Notes: a model not told the origin generated them from the letters alone. Counted from the stretch's first letter, positions 26,964 to 36,702 are shown. The stretch is 64,000 bases of DNA from Thermomicrobium sp. CFH 73360 (GCF_023806465.1 NZ_JAMSLS010000001.1:1-64000), one strand, 5' to 3'. Numbers and translations are program-made.

Positions 26964-28010
26964 TCACCCACCAATTTGACTCATGCCACGACCTGTACGG
27001 CGATCACCTTCGCGGAGACCATGCCCCCACGGTTTCCGCCAGACAGCAGCACGAATCCGCTCGATCAATTCCTCCTCACTAGCCCCACGCCGGACGAGCT
27101 CACGCACGTCCACTTCGTCACTCCGCAACAGGCACAGCCGCAACTTGCCATCAGCTGTGAGACGGATCCGATTGCAAAACGCACAGAACGGTTCACTGAC
27201 CGGGCTGATAAAGCCTATCGTCCCGCGAGCCCCCCGGATCCGATAGACCCGTGCTGGATCGCTCAGCGGCGCCTCCAACTCCTCGAGCGGGCCATACACC
27301 TCCTCGATCCGTGCCCGGGTCTCGGCACTGGTGACAAGCCCTGTATCGTGCACCTCAACCACACCCTCGAGCGGCATCACTTCGATGAAACGTACTTGCC
27401 ATGGCCGTTCAAGGGTTAACCCGGCGAGTGCCGGCACCTCACGGTCATTGAGACCACGAACGACCACCGCGTTCAGCTTAATCGGCGAGAGCCCGGCCGC
27501 CTCAGCAGCTGCGATACCGGCGAAGACCTTCTCAATACGACCACCACGCGTCATAATGCGGTATCGCTCGGGATCCAGCGTGTCCAAACTGATATTGATG
27601 CGCCGCAGCCCAGCCGCGGCAAGATCATGCGCAAACCGTTCCAAGAGCAAACCATTCGTCGTCATCGAGATATCCTCGACTCCAGGAATCGCCGCCATCG
27701 CCCGGACAAGCTCCACAAGATTCGGCCGAACCGTTGGCTCACCGCCCGTGAGGCGCAGGCGACTGAAACCAATACGTGCAGCCGCGCGGACAATCGTCAA
27801 GAGTTCCTCGTCGGTCAGGAGCTCGTCCCGTGGCGCGAACTGCATTCCATGGGCCGGCATACAGTACACGCAGCGGAGGTTACAGCGGTCCGTTAGAGAA
27901 ATACGGAGATAGGTAATTGCGCGCCCGTACGCGTCGCGTGTGATGCGCTCACCAGCCCGGGGCACGGCGCGCTCATCCGTCATGATCCGCTGCACGATGG
28001 GGATACCCAT
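26964..28010 (-). CDS. moaA: GTP 3',8-cyclase MoaA (molybdenum cofactor)
   Basis: This radical-SAM enzyme starts molybdopterin synthesis by converting GTP to 3',8-cyclo-GTP. The SAM cluster is Cys43-Cys47-Cys50 (CNLRCVYC). The second cluster uses the C-terminal CAFCNRIRLTADGKLRLCL segment. The chain ends SQIGG, the double glycine known to be needed for activity. Length 348 aa. ATG at 28010 with GGGAG about 10 nt upstream. moaB is 2.2 kb away in the neighbouring operon; moaC, moaD and moaE are not here. Confidence 0.95.
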   Translation of the reverse strand: MGIPIVQRIMTDERAVPRAGERITRDAYGRAITYLRISLTDRCNLRCVYCMPAHGMQFAPRDELLTDEELLTIVRAAARIGFSRLRLTGGEPTVRPNLVELVRAMAAIPGVEDISMTTNGLLLERFAHDLAAAGLRRINISLDTLDPERYRIMTRGGRIEKVFAGIAAAEAAGLSPIKLNAVVVRGLNDREVPALAGLTLERPWQVRFIEVMPLEGVVEVHDTGLVTSAETRARIEEVYGPLEELEAPLSDPARVYRIRGARGTIGFISPVSEPFCAFCNRIRLTADGKLRLCLLRSDEVDVRELVRRGASEEELIERIRAAVWRKPWGHGLREGDRRTGRGMSQIGG

Positions 28011-28136
28011 CCTGTTAGTACTCCCTTCGGCGGCGCCGGACCGCGCCCCACCATCATACGGCAACGCTAATCAACTATCACCAGGATAGCAGACTGCTTG
28101 AAGAAACGCAACGTGTTCGTTGCGTATTCACCAATA

Positions 28137-28835
28137 CTACCGGCGCAGCACGATCACCTTGAATGCTTCTGCGTATCGCAATCCGCGCTCTGCACCGACC
28201 TCCGCTGCCCGTTCCCGTACACGCTGTGCCAGCTCCACCGGATCGCTGATCTGGCTGCGGTGCGACGTGAGGGCCGCGAGTTTCAGGTCCATCGTCTCTT
28301 CGATATCAACATAGAGGTCAGGATATTGGGCACCAAACAACCAAAGCTCCGCCACCTTGTGTGGTTCGAGCCCCTCGGCGAGGTGCTGTGGAAAATACAG
28401 CGGATCACGTGCCGTGGGATAGACCGCGTCGATTGTGGTAATCCCCACCGCTCGGTGATCTGGGTGCAATGCATACGGGCGAAACGGGTCATGTGTGATC
28501 ACAATGTCGGGACAATAGGTACGGATCTGCCGCACAATCCGCTCACGGAACGCCAAATCCGGCACAAGTTCACCATCCGGTAAGCGTAAAAAGACAATCT
28601 GCTGTACACCAAGTCGGCAACACGCTTCCTGTTCCTCCTCCTCCCGCTGCCGGGCCAAGTGCTCTGGCGAGAGATCACGCCGGTTCGTCCCCTTGTCACC
28701 AGAGGTGCACTGAACGAGGACAACCTCCTTCCCCTCGCGTACCAGTCGCGCCACCGTGCCCCCAGCCCCAAACTCCATGTCGTCCGGGTGTGCAACGACG
28801 ACCATCACGCGCTGGTACGGCGTCAGTGTTGTCAT
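28137..28835 (-). CDS. PIG-L / LmbE-family deacetylase
   Basis: This zinc-dependent de-N-acetylase of 232 aa belongs to the family including BshB (bacillithiol) and MshB (mycothiol). The zinc motif is AHPDDMEFGAGG (His16, Asp19 and the downstream HPDHRAVG histidine), with the CTSGDKGTN loop. The substrate could be an N-acetylglucosamine conjugate such as a thiol precursor; no other thiol genes are nearby. The start overlaps the hisS stop by 4 bp (ATGA), the last gene of the operon. Confidence 0.88.
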   Translation of the reverse strand: MTTLTPYQRVMVVVAHPDDMEFGAGGTVARLVREGKEVVLVQCTSGDKGTNRRDLSPEHLARQREEEEQEACCRLGVQQIVFLRLPDGELVPDLAFRERIVRQIRTYCPDIVITHDPFRPYALHPDHRAVGITTIDAVYPTARDPLYFPQHLAEGLEPHKVAELWLFGAQYPDLYVDIEETMDLKLAALTSHRSQISDPVELAQRVRERAAEVGAERGLRYAEAFKVIVLRR

Positions 28836-30208
28836 TCTTGTCCTGTCCTCTCCCGCGCAGGCCTTCGTCCAGTTGCCACCAGCCGTTGTAGCGCCGTGGC
28901 TACTATCTCGTGTCTTGCGACCCTTTCCTGTTCACCGGTAACCAGGTTACGCAGCGTCACAACCCCCACGGTGAGCTCGTCCGGACCAACAATGATGGCG
29001 AACGGGATACCCTTCCGGTTCGCATACTGGAGCTGCCGCCGGAGATCGACCCGCTCACCGAGATAGACCTCAGCGTCTATCCCATTCGCTCGGAGTTCCT
29101 GCGCCACGCGCAGACTTTCGCTACGCTGCTGCTCCTCCACAGCAACAACGAGAACGTCGCTGACCGTCTCAGGGGTCGGTAGCAGCCCAAATTCGTCGAC
29201 CACCTCGACTAATCGTTCCAAGCCAAGCGAAGCCCCAGTCGCTGGTATTTCCTCTCCAAGGAACATGCCGATAAGCCGGTCGTAGCGACCAGCACCACCA
29301 AGCGATCCAATCGCCGGTTCCCGCACAATGACCTCAGCAACCGGCCCAGTGTAGTAGTCAAGTCCCCGTGCCAGGGAGAGATCGAGGATGTAGCTCCCTT
29401 CGGGAGTTCCGTATGCAGCCAGATACCCAAACAGTTCCGCCAGCTCGTCCAGCGCCCGCTGTGCTTCGGCATCCTCAGCAAGCAAGTGCCGAACAGTATC
29501 GACCACCGTCTCTGGATGCCCCTGCACCCGAATGAGCCCGAGCACACGCTCCGCTGCCTTCGGCTCCACCCCCGCTCGAATCAACTCCTCGCGAACCCCG
29601 TCCTCGCCTATCTTCGCCAACTTATCAATCGCCCGATAGACCGACAGGGCAAGCGCTGGGTCCACGCCTGCCGCGCGGGCAAGCGCTTCCAACAGCTGGC
29701 GGTGGTTGACGTGAATGACGGCATTGGGCACGCGGAGAGCCGAGAGGGCATCAATCCAGACCGAAAGCACCTCGGCATCCGCCAGCATCGAGCGCGTGCC
29801 AACGACGTCAACATCGCATTGCCAGAACTGGCGATACCGGCCACGCTGCGGCCGTTCGGCTCGGAAGACCGGACCGATATGGTACCGCTTGAAGGGGAAC
29901 GTCAGTTCGGCACGATGGACCGCGACATAGCGTGCCAGCGGCACAGTGAGATCGTAGCGAAGACCAACCGCACGCCCACCATGATCCACGAACCGGTAGA
30001 GCAGCTTCTCCCCTTCTTCGCCGTACTTTCCCGAGAGCACCTCATAGTATTCCAGGAGCGGCGTGTCGATCGGATCAAACCCGTAGCGCTCGAAGACACG
30101 CCGGAGGATGTCGATCACCCGCTGGCGCAAGAGCATCTGCCGCGGGGTAAAGTCACGCATCCCGCGGAGCACTTGCGGTGGCCGCCGTGTCTGCGCCCCG
30201 TCACTCAT
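28832..30208 (-). CDS. hisS: Histidyl-tRNA synthetase
   Basis: HisRS is a class II synthetase charging tRNA-His. The 458 aa protein has motif 2 (RAERPQRGRYRQFWQCD) and the histidine-specific GLDYYTG segment, and ends with an anticodon-binding domain. ATG at 30208 with GGAGAAGGG about 9 nt upstream; the open frame beyond it only mirrors moaB. It is 19 bp downstream of moaB and overlaps the deacetylase start. No T-box is present, since it sits inside the operon. Confidence 0.96.
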   Translation of the reverse strand: MSDGAQTRRPPQVLRGMRDFTPRQMLLRQRVIDILRRVFERYGFDPIDTPLLEYYEVLSGKYGEEGEKLLYRFVDHGGRAVGLRYDLTVPLARYVAVHRAELTFPFKRYHIGPVFRAERPQRGRYRQFWQCDVDVVGTRSMLADAEVLSVWIDALSALRVPNAVIHVNHRQLLEALARAAGVDPALALSVYRAIDKLAKIGEDGVREELIRAGVEPKAAERVLGLIRVQGHPETVVDTVRHLLAEDAEAQRALDELAELFGYLAAYGTPEGSYILDLSLARGLDYYTGPVAEVIVREPAIGSLGGAGRYDRLIGMFLGEEIPATGASLGLERLVEVVDEFGLLPTPETVSDVLVVAVEEQQRSESLRVAQELRANGIDAEVYLGERVDLRRQLQYANRKGIPFAIIVGPDELTVGVVTLRNLVTGEQERVARHEIVATALQRLVATGRRPARERTGQE

Positions 30209-30227
30209 CTCGTCGACCCTTCTCCGC

Positions 30228-30737
30228 TCACTTGCGCGCCTCAAATACGAGATGCGCGAGCTCGGGCAACACAAGCTCATCCATCGCCAGTCGCACCGCA
30301 CCGGTCGAGCCGGGCATTGCAATGACCACCTTGCCGCGAGCCACACCAGCGATGGCGCGCGAGAGCATCGCCGCCGTTCCAATCTCACGGTAACTCAACC
30401 ACCGGAAAAGTTCCCCAAAACCATCTAACCGCTTTTCGAGTCGCGCGGCGACTGCCTCATAAGTGACGTCTCGCCGTGCGATGCCAGTGCCTCCATTCAA
30501 CAGCACTGCGTCACAGTCCGGCCGCTCCAGAAACTCGTTAAGCAACTGGCCGATCTGATCTGCTTCGTCGGGAACGATAGCGTAGGCAATAACCTGATGA
30601 CCCCAACGCTCTAAACGCTCCCGAATCAGGGCCCCGCTTGTATCTGTTTCTGCCGTCCGGGTATCGCTGACCGTTATCACCGCACAGCGGACCGACCGGG
30701 GTGCGGCTGCCCGATGCTGCTCGATGCTCGTGCTCAT
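30228..30737 (-). CDS. moaB: Molybdenum cofactor biosynthesis protein MoaB/MogA family
   Basis: This family adenylylates molybdopterin before metal insertion. The 169 aa MoaB-fold protein carries LNGGTGIARRD (80-90) and MPGSTGAV (140-147), the substrate-binding motifs. ATG at 30737 with GGAGGAAG upstream and a 4 bp overlap with the M20 gene. It pairs functionally with moaA at 26964. Confidence 0.92.
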   Translation of the reverse strand: MSTSIEQHRAAAPRSVRCAVITVSDTRTAETDTSGALIRERLERWGHQVIAYAIVPDEADQIGQLLNEFLERPDCDAVLLNGGTGIARRDVTYEAVAARLEKRLDGFGELFRWLSYREIGTAAMLSRAIAGVARGKVVIAMPGSTGAVRLAMDELVLPELAHLVFEARK

Positions 30738-31951
30738 GGCTCTTCCTCCACGCTGGTCAAGGCTAACGCGAGCGCCGCGTACCCGACCATTGCTGTCTTC
30801 AGATCATCGATCCGCACGCTATCGTTCGCGGTGTGCGCAAGCGATTCATCGCCAGGCGCAAACCCGATCGTCGCCATGCCGTGGGCCATAAAGTGGCCAC
30901 CATCCGTGGCAAACCGCCAGAATCCGTCGAATACTGGTCGGCCAAACACTGTCTCGAGTGTCCGCCTTGCGGACCTTATCGCCCAGTGATCAGCCGGAAG
31001 AACATAACCCCTCGTCGGCGGGAGCTCCATCGTCACCCCACGGTAGCTGCAAGCCGAACGGACGGGAACTGTGACATCCACAAGAACGCCGTCCTCGAGG
31101 CAGTCAGCCGCCAATGCAGCGACCATGCTTCGTAACTCTTCCGGGTCTTCTCCTGGCACAGTCCGCCAGTCCAACACCAGCCGCACCGACCCGGGAATCA
31201 CGTTCGGGCTTTCTTGATCCGTCCGCAGCAGCGTCGGGGCAACAGTACTCCTGCCTAGTTCAGGATGCTCTCGATGTTTCAGTTCGTTCAAGCGTGAGAA
31301 GAAGCGACCAAGTGCAAAAAGTGGATTGGCTCCACGTTCCGGGACACTGGCGTGGGCCGAACGACCAACAAATCGCACCTCAAGAGCGACCCGACCGCGA
31401 TGGCCACGCCGCAACTCCAGGTTCGTCGCTTCACCAAGCACGACGGTATCGGTTCGCAACCATTCACAAAGAACCGCGGCCCCAAGCCCACCGACCTCCT
31501 CCTGAACGACCGCTGTGACATAACAGTCACCGGGCGGACGCATGCCAAGATCACGGAGCAGAACGAGACCATACACTTGACTGGCCAGCGCCCCTTTCAC
31601 GTCGCAGGCACCGCGACCGTACAGGACACCATCCGCGACAACACCAGCGTACGGGGGATAACGCCACGCCTCTGGATCCCCCTCATGCACGTGATCGAGG
31701 TGTGCATTGAACTGAACAGACAGTCCACGACCAGTGCCGCGGATCAGGCCAACAACATTGCCAGCTCGGTCGATCTCCACCTCGTCGTACCCGAGCTTCT
31801 GAAGATGTCCTACGACAAGCTCCGCAATTGCGCGTTCCTCACCCGGATAGCTTCTCGTACGGATAAGTTCCTGAGCAAAAGAGACAAGCTCATTCCGCCG
31901 CGCCCATCCAGCCTCCCACAAGCGTGTGACCAACGCAGCGTCAATCACCAC
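30734..31951 (-). CDS. M20 peptidase, YgeY-like (putative selenium-metabolism hydrolase group)
   Basis: This dinuclear-zinc amidohydrolase of 405 aa has the M20 signatures NAHLDHVHEGD, YGRGACDVKGALASQ and VVQEEVGG, and a late zinc histidine in ESLAHTANDS. SACSYRGV near residue 310 and the FATDGGHFM segment match the YgeY group of peptidases rather than DapE or ArgE. Substrate unknown. The start is among adjacent TTG/GTG codons at 31954-31948 with GGGGAGG just upstream; GTG 31951 was chosen. It overlaps yraN by 7 bp and moaB by 4 bp, and it is odd company for an L19-RNase HII operon. Confidence 0.85.
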   Translation of the reverse strand: MVIDAALVTRLWEAGWARRNELVSFAQELIRTRSYPGEERAIAELVVGHLQKLGYDEVEIDRAGNVVGLIRGTGRGLSVQFNAHLDHVHEGDPEAWRYPPYAGVVADGVLYGRGACDVKGALASQVYGLVLLRDLGMRPPGDCYVTAVVQEEVGGLGAAVLCEWLRTDTVVLGEATNLELRRGHRGRVALEVRFVGRSAHASVPERGANPLFALGRFFSRLNELKHREHPELGRSTVAPTLLRTDQESPNVIPGSVRLVLDWRTVPGEDPEELRSMVAALAADCLEDGVLVDVTVPVRSACSYRGVTMELPPTRGYVLPADHWAIRSARRTLETVFGRPVFDGFWRFATDGGHFMAHGMATIGFAPGDESLAHTANDSVRIDDLKTAMVGYAALALALTSVEEEP

Positions 31952-32328
31952 CAACCATCCTCCCCTTCAGTGACGCTGCCAGGGAAATGCCTCCACCGAA
32001 CGACACGGCCAGCCCGATCCACTGTCACAGCGACAAGGTCGATGCGACAGAGTCGTTGGCCATGCTCCGGGTGTGCCGCAAGGAACTCTGCCAGCGTGGC
32101 CAGCAACCGGCGTCGCTTGGCAATGGTAACAGCCCACTCGGCCGGCTCAGCCACATCCACTCGCCGTACTTTTACCTCGACCGCAACCAACACATCGTCG
32201 TCAAGCGCCACAATATCAAGCTCTCCGCTGCGAGAACGCCAGTTCCGAACGATGAGAACCCATCCTTTGTCAGCAAGCCAGCGGGCGACTGCCGCTTCAC
32301 CCGCCTCTCCAAGTTCGGAGCCTTTCAC
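31945..32328 (-). CDS. YraN/UPF0102 endonuclease-like protein
   Basis: The 127 aa protein is a RecB/Holliday-junction-nuclease-fold member: GELGEAGEAAVARWL is close to its N-terminus, followed by NWRSRSGELDIVALDDD and VEVKVRR, which carry the Asp/Glu/Lys active-site residues. Function is poorly known (possible DNA repair nuclease). The rplS-rnhB-yraN order is widely conserved and supports the call. 3 bp after rnhB. Confidence 0.92.
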   Translation of the reverse strand: MKGSELGEAGEAAVARWLADKGWVLIVRNWRSRSGELDIVALDDDVLVAVEVKVRRVDVAEPAEWAVTIAKRRRLLATLAEFLAAHPEHGQRLCRIDLVAVTVDRAGRVVRWRHFPGSVTEGEDGWW

Positions 32329-32331
32329 CGG

Positions 32332-33000
32332 TTAATCCTCCTGAACGCCTATTCCGATACGGAATGAACCACGGTGGAGAGGCGTCAGGCCAAAACGGGC
32401 GATCGCCTGCCGATGGGCAGACGTCCCATATCCTGCATTGTCTTCCCACCCGTACTCGGGAAAGAACCGCGCAAGCTGCCCCATCAGCCGATCGCGCGTG
32501 ACCTTGGCCAGAATCGAGGCTGCAGCGATGCTCGCACAGAGGCAATCACCGCCGACGATCGCGGTTGAGATCGTCGAGTCAAAGCCCGGAAGCACAAGAC
32601 CGTCATAGAGGACATGATCGATCGGTCCCAAACGCGCTACGGCGCGGTGCATCGCCAGCGCGGTCGCGACAACAATTCCGTACCGGTCAATTTCACGATG
32701 CGACGCAGCGCCGAGTGCCCACGCTGTAGCGTGAGAGCGAATCCATTCTGCGAGACGTGCTCGCTGGCGCGGGGTGAGTCGCTTGGAGTCAGAAAGAAGA
32801 TCAGGGATGGTTGTGCCAGGGGCAAAAACGCAGGCCGCAGCAACAACAGGTCCCGCGAGCGCCCCCCGACCCACCTCATCGAGTCCGGCGATCCGGACCT
32901 TTCCGGCTTGCCACAATTCCTGCTCAAGCTTGAAAGTCGGCCGCTCGTCTCGGCCAGACTGGCGCTTACTGGACGAGACGAGCGGTGCTGACATCGCCAC
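32332..33000 (-). CDS. rnhB: Ribonuclease HII
   Basis: It cleaves RNA in RNA-DNA hybrids and removes single ribonucleotides. The DEVGRG motif (IAGLDEVGRGALAGPV) supplies two acidic residues and GPIDHVLYDGL a third. DSKRLTPRQR is present. 222 aa, or 220 from the second ATG. It starts 5 bp after the rplS stop. Confidence 0.94.
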   Translation of the reverse strand: MAMSAPLVSSSKRQSGRDERPTFKLEQELWQAGKVRIAGLDEVGRGALAGPVVAAACVFAPGTTIPDLLSDSKRLTPRQRARLAEWIRSHATAWALGAASHREIDRYGIVVATALAMHRAVARLGPIDHVLYDGLVLPGFDSTISTAIVGGDCLCASIAAASILAKVTRDRLMGQLARFFPEYGWEDNAGYGTSAHRQAIARFGLTPLHRGSFRIGIGVQED

Positions 33001-33005
33001 ACCCC

Positions 33006-33377
33006 TCAGCGCAGGTAGCTGCCTTCAGGGCGCCGTCGCTCCTTCAGACGAGCCGCCTTTCCAGCACGCTCACGCAAGTAGTACAAGCGTGCGCGACGCA
33101 CCTTCCCGTGGCGCAACACCTCGATGTTCTCAATGAGCGGACTGTGCAGCGGGAACGTCCGCTCGACCCCGATGCCGTGCGAGGCGATCCGGCGCACCGT
33201 GAAGGTCGCATCCGTCCCGCCACCACGCTTGCGGATGACAACTCCTTCGAACGGCTGCACGCGCACATTCCCACCCTCGACAACACGGTAGTGCACGCGC
33301 ACCGTGTCACCCGGGCTGAAAGGAGGCAAATCTGTCCTCAGGTACTGCTCTTGGACACTGCGGATGAGATCCTGCAT
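33006..33377 (-). CDS. rplS: 50S ribosomal protein L19
   Basis: L19 sits at the 30S-50S interface. The 123 aa protein has the conserved [24 protein letters not shown] and [24 protein letters not shown] (the last split over the C-terminal half). ATG at 33377 with AAGGA 10 nt upstream. First gene of a seven-gene operon; an extended -10 lies at 33451-33459, just after the preceding gene stop. Confidence 0.95.
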   Translation of the reverse strand: MQDLIRSVQEQYLRTDLPPFSPGDTVRVHYRVVEGGNVRVQPFEGVVIRKRGGGTDATFTVRRIASHGIGVERTFPLHSPLIENIEVLRHGKVRRARLYYLRERAGKAARLKERRRPEGSYLR

Positions 33378-33450
33378 CGCTTCAGTCCTTATCCCGCACT
33401 CTCCCACGCTGCCGACTGCGAGAACGGCCGCAGAAAGACAGCCATTCGGC

Positions 33451-33459
33451 AGTATAGCA
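33451..33459 (-). promoter_or_regulatory. Extended -10 promoter of the rplS operon
   Basis: TGC-TATACT on the minus strand (33459-33451), with no good -35 hexamer. The start point would be about 33444, leaving a 67 nt leader. Confidence 0.55.
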
Positions 33460-33471
33460 AACTGTTGCGCC

Positions 33472-35352
33472 TCAGGAAGTCACGCCACGAATTCGCTTCC
33501 GCGGCAATCCCTCTACCACTTCGACCGCCACCTCGTAACGACCGAACGATGGCATGATGTAAATCCCCTCCACCACTTCCAAGGCCCTGGCGACAAGTTC
33601 ACGCGCCATCGCGACCCCTTCGGCACGCCCGTTGGCACCGGCCCGCCGCATCCGATCCAGTGCTTCTTCCGTCAACGTGATACCAGGCACTTCATTGTGC
33701 AGAAACACTGCATGTCGGTAGCTCTGTAGTGGAAGGATACCGAGCAAGACTGGCACGCCAAGCGGCCCGTAGCGCTCCTCGTACTTCCGCATAAAGGTCA
33801 ACCACGTGTCCAGATCAAAGACAGGCTGTGTCATGATAAAGTGCGCCCCTGCAGCGAGCTTGGCATGGAGCCGCTCCAACTCCCGTTCAAGGTCAGGGCG
33901 TGTCGGATCGCATGCCACCCCGATGGTGAAGCTCGCCTGCTGGCCGATCGAGGCCCCACCGGCGTCCATACCATTATTGAAATTCGTTAAGATCCGCACC
34001 AGTCCTATGGAGTCCACGTCAAAGACTGGAGTGGCATGAGGATAGTCACCCAAGGTCGGAGGATCACCTGTAAGAGCCAAAATGTTACGCACCCCGAGCG
34101 CGTGGGCACCAAGCAAATCCGATTGGAGCCCCATCAGATTCCGGTCGCGTGTCGTCAGGTGCAAAATCGTCTCGATGCCGACCTCGTGTTGCAAAAGGTA
34201 GCAAAGCCCCAAGGCGCTCAAACGCACGCGGGCCATTGGGCTATCCGCGACGTTGATGAACTCGACCCCAGACTGACGCAACATTCGGGCACCATGAATC
34301 GCCTTCTGAGGATTCAGTCCCTTCGGAGGATCAATCTCGACACTGATAATGAATTCCCGTCCCAGCTTCTGTTTGAGTCGCGTCGGCCCCTCCGGAGCCA
34401 GGACAGTCACCGGCCGAACACGCTCTTCAACGCGGATAGCTGCACCACTGGAAACACTGGTGCCCCTCCGCGTGTCAAGGACTCGCCGCATGGCGGCGAT
34501 GTGGTTTGGCGTTGTGCCACAGCAACCTCCCAAGATCCGAACCCCTAGCTCGAGGGCTTCTTGCGCGAAATCTGCAAAATACTCTGGCGAGGAGCCGAAG
34601 ATCACTCGATCACCCAAAACAGTCGGCCACCCAGCATTCGGCATCGCGGACAGCGGAATATTCCCCGTGTTTGCAGCTACCATATCCCGGAGAACGGCAA
34701 GCGTCGGCCGTGGGCCGACACTGCAGTTCACCCCAATGGCATCCACCCCGAGCTCGGCAAGCGATTGCACAACCACGTCCGGTGTGTGGCCAGCCATCGT
34801 CCGCCCATCGGCGGCGAAAGTCATCTGCGCGACAAGCGGAAGGTCACTGACCTCACGGGCAGCGAGGATGGCTTGCCGCAGCTCTTCGAGCTGACTGAAC
34901 GTCTCAAAGATCAGGAGATCAACACCACCTTCGAGCAACGCCTCGATCTGCTCACGAAACACGTCACGAATCGTCTCCGGTGCGACGGTACCGATCGGGG
35001 CGAGAATCCGCCCACTCGGTCCGACCGCTCCAGCGATGAGAACGGGGATACCGGTAATCTCTCTTGCCTCGCGAGCGAGACGGACGGCCCGTCGGTTCAC
35101 CTCCCGTACACGTTCACCCAGCCCGTGCGACTCGAGCTTCATCCGATTCGCTCCAAACGAATTCGTTTCGATAAGCTCCGCTCCTGCCAAAATGTAGTCG
35201 CGGTGAATCGCCACAACCAAGTCCGGGGCGCGCAGATTGATTGCCTCAAAGCATTGCTCGGGTCGTACACCCCGTTCATACAGCTGTGTGCCCATTGCCC
35301 CATCAGCAAGCAATGGTCCTCGCTGCAATCGCTCGAGAAACGGATGCGCCAT
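33472..35352 (-). CDS. Bifunctional homocysteine S-methyltransferase / 5,10-methylenetetrahydrofolate reductase
   Basis: Two methionine-cycle enzymes are fused in one 626 aa chain, as in Bacillus YitJ. The N-terminal half (about 1-300) is the homocysteine methyltransferase barrel: [17 protein letters not shown] and [10 protein letters not shown] give the three zinc cysteines. The C-terminal half (about 335-626) is the MTHFR barrel ([51 protein letters not shown]). There is no cobalamin-binding domain. ATG 35352 has AGGA 9 nt upstream; GTG/ATG codons at 35382 and 35376 are alternatives. The long upstream region may hold a leader; see the gap entry. Confidence 0.93.
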   Translation of the reverse strand: MAHPFLERLQRGPLLADGAMGTQLYERGVRPEQCFEAINLRAPDLVVAIHRDYILAGAELIETNSFGANRMKLESHGLGERVREVNRRAVRLAREAREITGIPVLIAGAVGPSGRILAPIGTVAPETIRDVFREQIEALLEGGVDLLIFETFSQLEELRQAILAAREVSDLPLVAQMTFAADGRTMAGHTPDVVVQSLAELGVDAIGVNCSVGPRPTLAVLRDMVAANTGNIPLSAMPNAGWPTVLGDRVIFGSSPEYFADFAQEALELGVRILGGCCGTTPNHIAAMRRVLDTRRGTSVSSGAAIRVEERVRPVTVLAPEGPTRLKQKLGREFIISVEIDPPKGLNPQKAIHGARMLRQSGVEFINVADSPMARVRLSALGLCYLLQHEVGIETILHLTTRDRNLMGLQSDLLGAHALGVRNILALTGDPPTLGDYPHATPVFDVDSIGLVRILTNFNNGMDAGGASIGQQASFTIGVACDPTRPDLERELERLHAKLAAGAHFIMTQPVFDLDTWLTFMRKYEERYGPLGVPVLLGILPLQSYRHAVFLHNEVPGITLTEEALDRMRRAGANGRAEGVAMARELVARALEVVEGIYIMPSFGRYEVAVEVVEGLPRKRIRGVTS

Positions 35353-36004
35353 CGTCACCAATCCTGTTCGTTCCATACCCACCTATCGCCTGACGAGTGT
35401 ACTCGCGCGCCTTCTCGTCTGTGCTGCGCCCCCGCAAAGAATTGGTACCAGTACGGAATCCATCCACCCAAAGGCGGTTGCAGGGCAGCTGCGCAGTGCT
35501 CTCGCCTGTTTGAAAACTGGATGAATTCGCAGAGGGAAACCCTCAGCACCGTAACAAGTGCAATCGCGTCAGACCATCCTATGTGCCCAGCAGATGAACA
35601 GACCAGCGCTCCTCGCAAAGCCACTGTGTGGGTGGGTTGCGTTCGTTCGCTTCTGCAGTTCCGCCTTCAACAGCAACATGCTGCCCTCGCCTCAGTGAAA
35701 TCATCCGTGCAGCGTCGAGGTACCCCGAAGCACTTCATCGACTTCCACCGCTCCGGATGCACAGACAACGCGACACGGCAGGTTTGCTGTGAGACGGTGC
35801 GGTTGGATATCCCTGATCCCGCGGCAGCTTCGTGCGGTCGCCGCAACGGGTAACAACCGTAGCGGACGGACAGTCCATGCAGACAGCGCTCCTTTGTCCT
35901 GCGCAGAGGCCTGGCCAACAGGTGGAGAGACCATTGGACACGTCGGATCGGCAAGATTGTGGGGTGATAGCTGACAAACAAGACCCTGACAAGCCCACAC
36001 CGAA
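35353..36004. other. Long gene-free region with possible minus-strand leader
   Basis: No convincing gene: the open frames here lack family features and overlap each other on both strands. The 35420-35520 part, read on the minus strand towards the methyltransferase/MTHFR gene, contains GCAACC (35483-35478), then a CCGCC-TTTG-GGTGG helix and GGTACCAATTC (35447-35437). These resemble the GCAACC and GGTGCCAATTC segments of SAM-I-type riboswitches, but the kink-turn element is not visible. The left-over 35530-36000 shows nothing I can name. Confidence 0.35.
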
Positions 36005-36033
36005 TTGACAGCCGACGGTGCACCATGTACGAT
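36005..36033 (+). promoter_or_regulatory. Near-consensus sigma70 promoter of the ECF sigma operon
   Basis: TTGACA (36005-36010), a 17 bp spacer and TACGAT (36028-36033). Start point near 36040. It is the best -35 in the window and is housekeeping-type, so the sigma factor is probably made constitutively and controlled by its anti-sigma partner. Confidence 0.75.
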
Positions 36034-36111
36034 CGGCACGTCAGGAGCGCTGCCGTGAGTACACCGCATCCGGACGAGCCGTCGCTCGTTATAGACATGG
36101 GAGGACAGGGA

Positions 36112-36702
36112 ATGTCGGGCACCTTTGCGCTGTCCGCGGCAGATGAGATAGGGTGCATCGCCCGAGCCAAGGCGGGCGATGAAGAAGCGTTTACCTTGCT
36201 TTATCAGAAGTACGAGCGCACGATCTATCAATTTATCTACCGCATGGTTGGGAATGCGGAGGATGCCAATGACCTGACTCAGGAGTGTTTTCTTCGAGCA
36301 TACAAAGCGCTTCCCCAGACGAGTGACGACTTAAACCTGGGTGCTTGGTTACGTCGTATTGCTGCCAACGTTTGCTTAGATACGCTTCGCCGACGCAATC
36401 GACTACGCTGGTTGCGCTTGGATCAGCTCGTCCCTTGGCAAGGGGTCTCACTTCGTGCAAACGGCACCGATCCGGAACGAGCGTTGATGCAGACTGAAAC
36501 GCAAGATGTCGTCACGCGCGTTTTACAGCAATTGCAACCACGCTATCGAGCCGCGCTCATCCTCCGGGAGTACGAGGGGTATTCGAGCGACGAGATTGCG
36601 GAATTGCTGGGGATTTCGCGATCGGCCGCCAAGTCGCTACTGTTTCGGGCTCGTGAGGAATTTCGCCGCCTCTACCATGAGATGGAGGCATCATCGACCT
36701 AA
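36112..36702 (+). CDS. ECF-type RNA polymerase sigma factor
   Basis: The 196 aa sigma-70 family protein has region 2 (about 10-95; LLYQKYERTIYQFIYRMVGN, DLTQECFLRAYKAL) and region 4 (about 135-190; RYRAALILREYEGYSSDEIAELLGISRSAAKSLLFRAREEF split in two here), without regions 1 and 3. ATG at 36112 is chosen because GGGAGGACAGGG lies directly upstream; GTG 36055 would add 19 residues. The stop codon overlaps the start of the anti-sigma gene by one base (TAATG), so the two are coupled. Its target promoters are unknown. Confidence 0.93.
   Translation: MSGTFALSAADEIGCIARAKAGDEEAFTLLYQKYERTIYQFIYRMVGNAEDANDLTQECFLRAYKALPQTSDDLNLGAWLRRIAANVCLDTLRRRNRLRWLRLDQLVPWQGVSLRANGTDPERALMQTETQDVVTRVLQQLQPRYRAALILREYEGYSSDEIAELLGISRSAAKSLLFRAREEFRRLYHEMEASST

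Noticed and set aside
35461-35640. Cobalamin riboswitch or RNase P RNA in the gap before the methyltransferase gene
   Set aside because: A GCCACTG string is present on the plus strand but the rest of the B12 core is not; no RNase P conserved regions were found.
34561-35853. Long plus-strand frame opposite the methyltransferase/MTHFR gene
   Set aside because: Shadow frame; no ribosome site or domain.
35701-36231. 176-codon minus-strand frame over the sigma factor start
   Set aside because: Overlaps the ECF promoter and N-terminus; nothing recognisable in the translation.
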